Below the pieces are notes generated by a model. It saw nothing but the letters and a program-made list of their open reading frames with translations, ran no database searches and had not been told where the DNA came from. This document shows, one piece after another, positions 5,574 to 7,875 of a stretch of DNA of 7,875 nt (within the stretch, counting starts at the first letter, position 1; every line of letters starts with the position of its first letter). The stretch is from an uncultured Flavobacteriia bacterium (GTDB taxonomy: Bacteria > Bacteroidota > Bacteroidia > Flavobacteriales_D > Crocinitomicaceae). Location: assembly GCA_903887095.1 (NCBI GenBank), contig CAISOQ010000245.1:1-7875 (forward strand), in the 5' to 3' direction. Made by a program: the position numbers and the translations under genes.

Positions 5574-6601
5574 TTAAGATCTCTAAATCGGGTAATTCCT
5601 TTGAAATAGCGCGCCCACAAGATACTTCCTTGGTAGAGTCCGATAGCATTAAATTTCCTTGAATTTTCAGAAATGTTTCGACGCTGCCTTAGTAAATAAG
5701 GCAAGTGTGTATACATCGAAAAATGGGCTTTCAAAACACTAAACAAATGCTGCCACTCTCCTCTTAGGAAAAAACGCACGCCAGCAATTCCATCGAGTGT
5801 TAAGCGGTAAAACAATTTAAAAAACAAGAAACCATCATGATTTTTCACAATCATAAAAAGGCTATTTCTGAAATTGAGATAAGATTTTTTTGGTGAAAGA
5901 TAGGGGAGGGTTCCGCCACCAACGTGATAGATCACAGATTCAGGTACAACAAGAAATCGATATCCCAACTTTTTTATTCTCCAGCAAAGATCAATTTCTT
6001 CCATGTGTGCGAAGAATGATTCATCAAACCCACCAGCTTCATGGAACAATTCAGACCGTATAAGCAGCGCGGCTCCTGTTGCCCAAAATACTTCAGTAAT
6101 ATTGTCGTACTGACCTTCGTCGTTTTCGAATTTATCAACTATTCTTCCTCTACAAAAAGGATAATAATTTCGGTCAAGAAATCCTCCTGATGCTCCGGCA
6201 TGCTCAAATTGGTTTCTATTTGAGTAGGACAATATTTTTGGTTGACATCCTGCGACAGTATCATCTTTCATGACATCCATTAAGGGAGCTAGCCAATGGG
6301 AAGTAACTTCAATATCGCTGTTCAAAAGCAAATAAAATTCAGCTTCAACTTGCTTTAAAGCATCATTATATCATTTAGCAAAACCACCATTTTGTTCATT
6401 TTGAATAATTGTGACAAAAGGGTAGTTCTCTTTCACAAATGAAACTGATTCATCTGTAGAAGCATTATCAGCAACAATAACGGAGGCACCATTTGCATTA
6501 TCAATAACGGATGGAAGAAATTGTTCGAGGTATTTCTTGCCGTTCCAGTTAAGAATAACAATTGCTAACGAATTCAGATTACTATGGAGGTTGGTTGTCA
6601 A
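5549..6601 (-). pseudogene. Family 2 glycosyltransferase interrupted by one in-frame TGA
   Basis: Read as one frame this is a 350-residue GT2 enzyme of the WbbL/RfbF-like rhamnosyltransferase type, which moves a sugar from a nucleotide donor onto a cell-surface glycan. The first 76 codons give the start of the GT-A fold, with LAIVILNWNGKKYL, the donor-site DNASTDES and the hallmark NGGFAK. Codon 77 (6373-6371) is TGA where the family has glycine (GGFAKGYN), one base from GGA. The same frame then continues, with YNDAL, LLLNSD (metal-binding Asp about 96), the acceptor-site MEEIDLCWR (about 200-208) and a normal C-terminus. No second lesion is visible. The only plausible starts are TTG 6601, 9 bp after the GWxTD stop, or CTG 6568; there is no in-frame ATG before the domain. 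It is either a fresh pseudogene or a base-call error. Its end overlaps aroQ by 25 bp. Confidence 0.85.
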
Positions 6602-6610
6602 TAGAAAAGT

Positions 6611-7875
6611 TTAGTATTGACGAAATAGATTGTTGCTTTCTCCACCCCAATGTTCTTGAACTTTCGAATTAGGATCATCAACATTGCCATTGTTTGTATT
6701 GCGCTTGGAAAGGGTGAGGGGCCACGATGGATTTTTTAATTCGCCAATCATGTCAGAGTGCAATAAACGGTATGCATTGTTAACTAAATCAGGATTGTAG
6801 AAAACAAATCGTTTATTACTGAATTTACCAATTTTATTGTATTGCCAGATTTCATAGGGATATTCAGTAGGTGAAGTTTCTCGAGCAACGATATTGGTAG
6901 GGGCTCCATATTCAAGGTAGACACGACCTCTATCCGTTTCAAAACCTTCTTGGAAGTTATTTGAATACAATTTCTCTACAAGTTGAACTTGTCCTTTGTA
7001 TTTGAGCCATGAATCATAGGCGTTTTCAGGTGCCGATTGCGCCCAAAAAGATTGAATGTGTTTTCTTTCTGATTCTTTGTTTTTTAGTTTCAAGGTCGCG
7101 ATAATATTTTTTACCTCTGCTGGCTTGGATATTGGGATTAAACATTCCAAGTAATAAGCCACACTGTCGTCGGGTATTGAAGCTTGAAATGCAGGGTCAA
7201 TTACAACTGATTCTGCGTTCCATGTAACTTCTTGGTCGTTCACTCGCTCAAAAAGATAAGATTGAGTGCTCAGTTCGGTCATTTTTTTAGAAAGTAGGGT
7301 GTAATTCAAAGTGTACTTTCCTGTTGGAACTTTTGTTATGTCCACGTTTCGCAAAACTGGTATTACTTCTTGAACATTCAATTTTGAAAATAGAGTCAGC
7401 TCTGCTATTTCTTGACCTGTTACCATATTGATGATAGATTGCTTCAGACCACACACACTGTCTTCCAATGTATTGGTATTGTACAATTCCATATAAACGG
7501 GTATTGAACTTAGTTCCTCAGGATAGAATGTAGAGAGTCTTGGCACCATGTAATAACCTGATTTGAAAAATGGGCTACCATCTCCACCTTTTTTAGCATA
7601 TTCAATTACTTCGATATCTGACGCTGAAATTGCATCACCTAAATCTTCAATCACAAGAGGTTGTGATGCTTTTATGATTTTGCCAGATCCATTTAGATCT
7701 TGAAGTTCTAATCTGAGCACATAACGTCCAGGTTCTAATCCAAATCGTTTTACGTCATAAAAGTCTTCAATTATACTGTCTTTCATAACAGGTGATTGCA
7801 ACCTGTAGGCGTCACTTCTTATGACTGAATCACCTTCTGAAATTGATAAGGCAACAGCTACTTCACCTTGCAGAC
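6611..7875 (-). CDS. GWxTD-domain protein, C-terminal part (start beyond window)
   Basis: The frame is open from the right edge to the TAA at 6613-6611 and gives 420 visible residues; the N-terminus, including any signal peptide, is outside the window. The C-terminal 130 or so residues match the GWxTD domain found almost only in Bacteroidota. The name-giving motif appears as GFETD (visible residues about 310-314), followed by RGRVYLEYGAP, YPYEIWQY and FVFYNPDLV. The N-terminal half looks like beta-sandwich repeats; it carries GRYVLRLELQD and GKYTLNYTLL, typical of extracytoplasmic Ig-like folds. The molecular function of the family is not established, and a cell-envelope location is inferred. 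The TTG at 7801 is not the start, because the frame continues through YRLQSPV to the edge without a stop. It lies 9 bp before the glycosyltransferase on the same strand, which suggests one transcript. Confidence 0.9.
   Translation of the reverse strand, partial: LQGEVAVALSISEGDSVIRSDAYRLQSPVMKDSIIEDFYDVKRFGLEPGRYVLRLELQDLNGSGKIIKASQPLVIEDLGDAISASDIEVIEYAKKGGDGSPFFKSGYYMVPRLSTFYPEELSSIPVYMELYNTNTLEDSVCGLKQSIINMVTGQEIAELTLFSKLNVQEVIPVLRNVDITKVPTGKYTLNYTLLSKKMTELSTQSYLFERVNDQEVTWNAESVVIDPAFQASIPDDSVAYYLECLIPISKPAEVKNIIATLKLKNKESERKHIQSFWAQSAPENAYDSWLKYKGQVQLVEKLYSNNFQEGFETDRGRVYLEYGAPTNIVARETSPTEYPYEIWQYNKIGKFSNKRFVFYNPDLVNNAYRLLHSDMIGELKNPSWPLTLSKRNTNNGNVDDPNSKVQEHWGGESNNLFRQY

Noticed and set aside
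5549..6331. The downstream part of the glycosyltransferase as a separate gene starting at 6331.
   Set aside because: The start would be a TTG inside the conserved LLLNSD motif and would lack the donor-binding half. The frame is continuous with the upstream part except for the one TGA.
6371..6373. UGA read as glycine (the SR1/Gracilibacteria genetic code), because the TGA falls at a conserved Gly codon.
   Set aside because: The lipoprotein and aroQ genes both end in TGA at the expected protein length, so UGA is a normal stop here. A point mutation or base-call error is simpler.

Overview
The window looks like a chromosomal housekeeping segment from an AT-rich member of the Bacteroidota, probably order Flavobacteriales. 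A Crocinitomicaceae/Fluviicola-like source is possible, but I cannot prove it. Three things point this way: a GWxTD-domain protein, a family almost confined to this phylum; start codons in A-rich contexts without Shine-Dalgarno sequences; and several matches to the Bacteroidota sigma-factor promoter (TTTG, about 19 nt, TAnnTTTG). There are no mobile elements, CRISPR arrays, tRNA or rRNA genes. No stretch over 300 bases lacks a gene; the longest gap, 510-665, is 156 bp.

Layout from left to right. At 1-509 (minus) is the N-terminal third of ATP-dependent PEP carboxykinase (pckA), cut by the window edge. Upstream of it on the same strand is a two-gene unit: a small uncharacterised lipoprotein followed by elbB (1798 down to 666). 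An 87-bp intergenic region separates this unit from the divergent rimO (plus), and alkB-family gene lies just behind rimO (1886-4248). xerD (minus) converges on the alkB-like gene with 2 bp between stop codons. xerD then diverges from aroQ (plus), with only 3 bp between their ATGs. aroQ converges on, and overlaps by 25 bp, a family 2 glycosyltransferase gene (minus). That gene is interrupted by a single in-frame TGA. Upstream of it on the same strand is the C-terminal part of a GWxTD protein, which runs off the right edge.

Most of the genes are core functions: gluconeogenesis (PckA), ribosomal protein S12 modification (RimO), chromosome dimer resolution (XerD) and the shikimate pathway (AroQ). 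No shared pathway links them; they are simply tightly packed. The parts most worth a second look are the nonsense-interrupted glycosyltransferase, the back-to-back promoters placed so that both transcripts would be leaderless or nearly so, the 3-bp divergent xerD/aroQ junction, the lipoprotein paired with elbB, and the AlkB-type membrane oxygenase behind rimO. I see no convincing evidence of a new multi-gene system.
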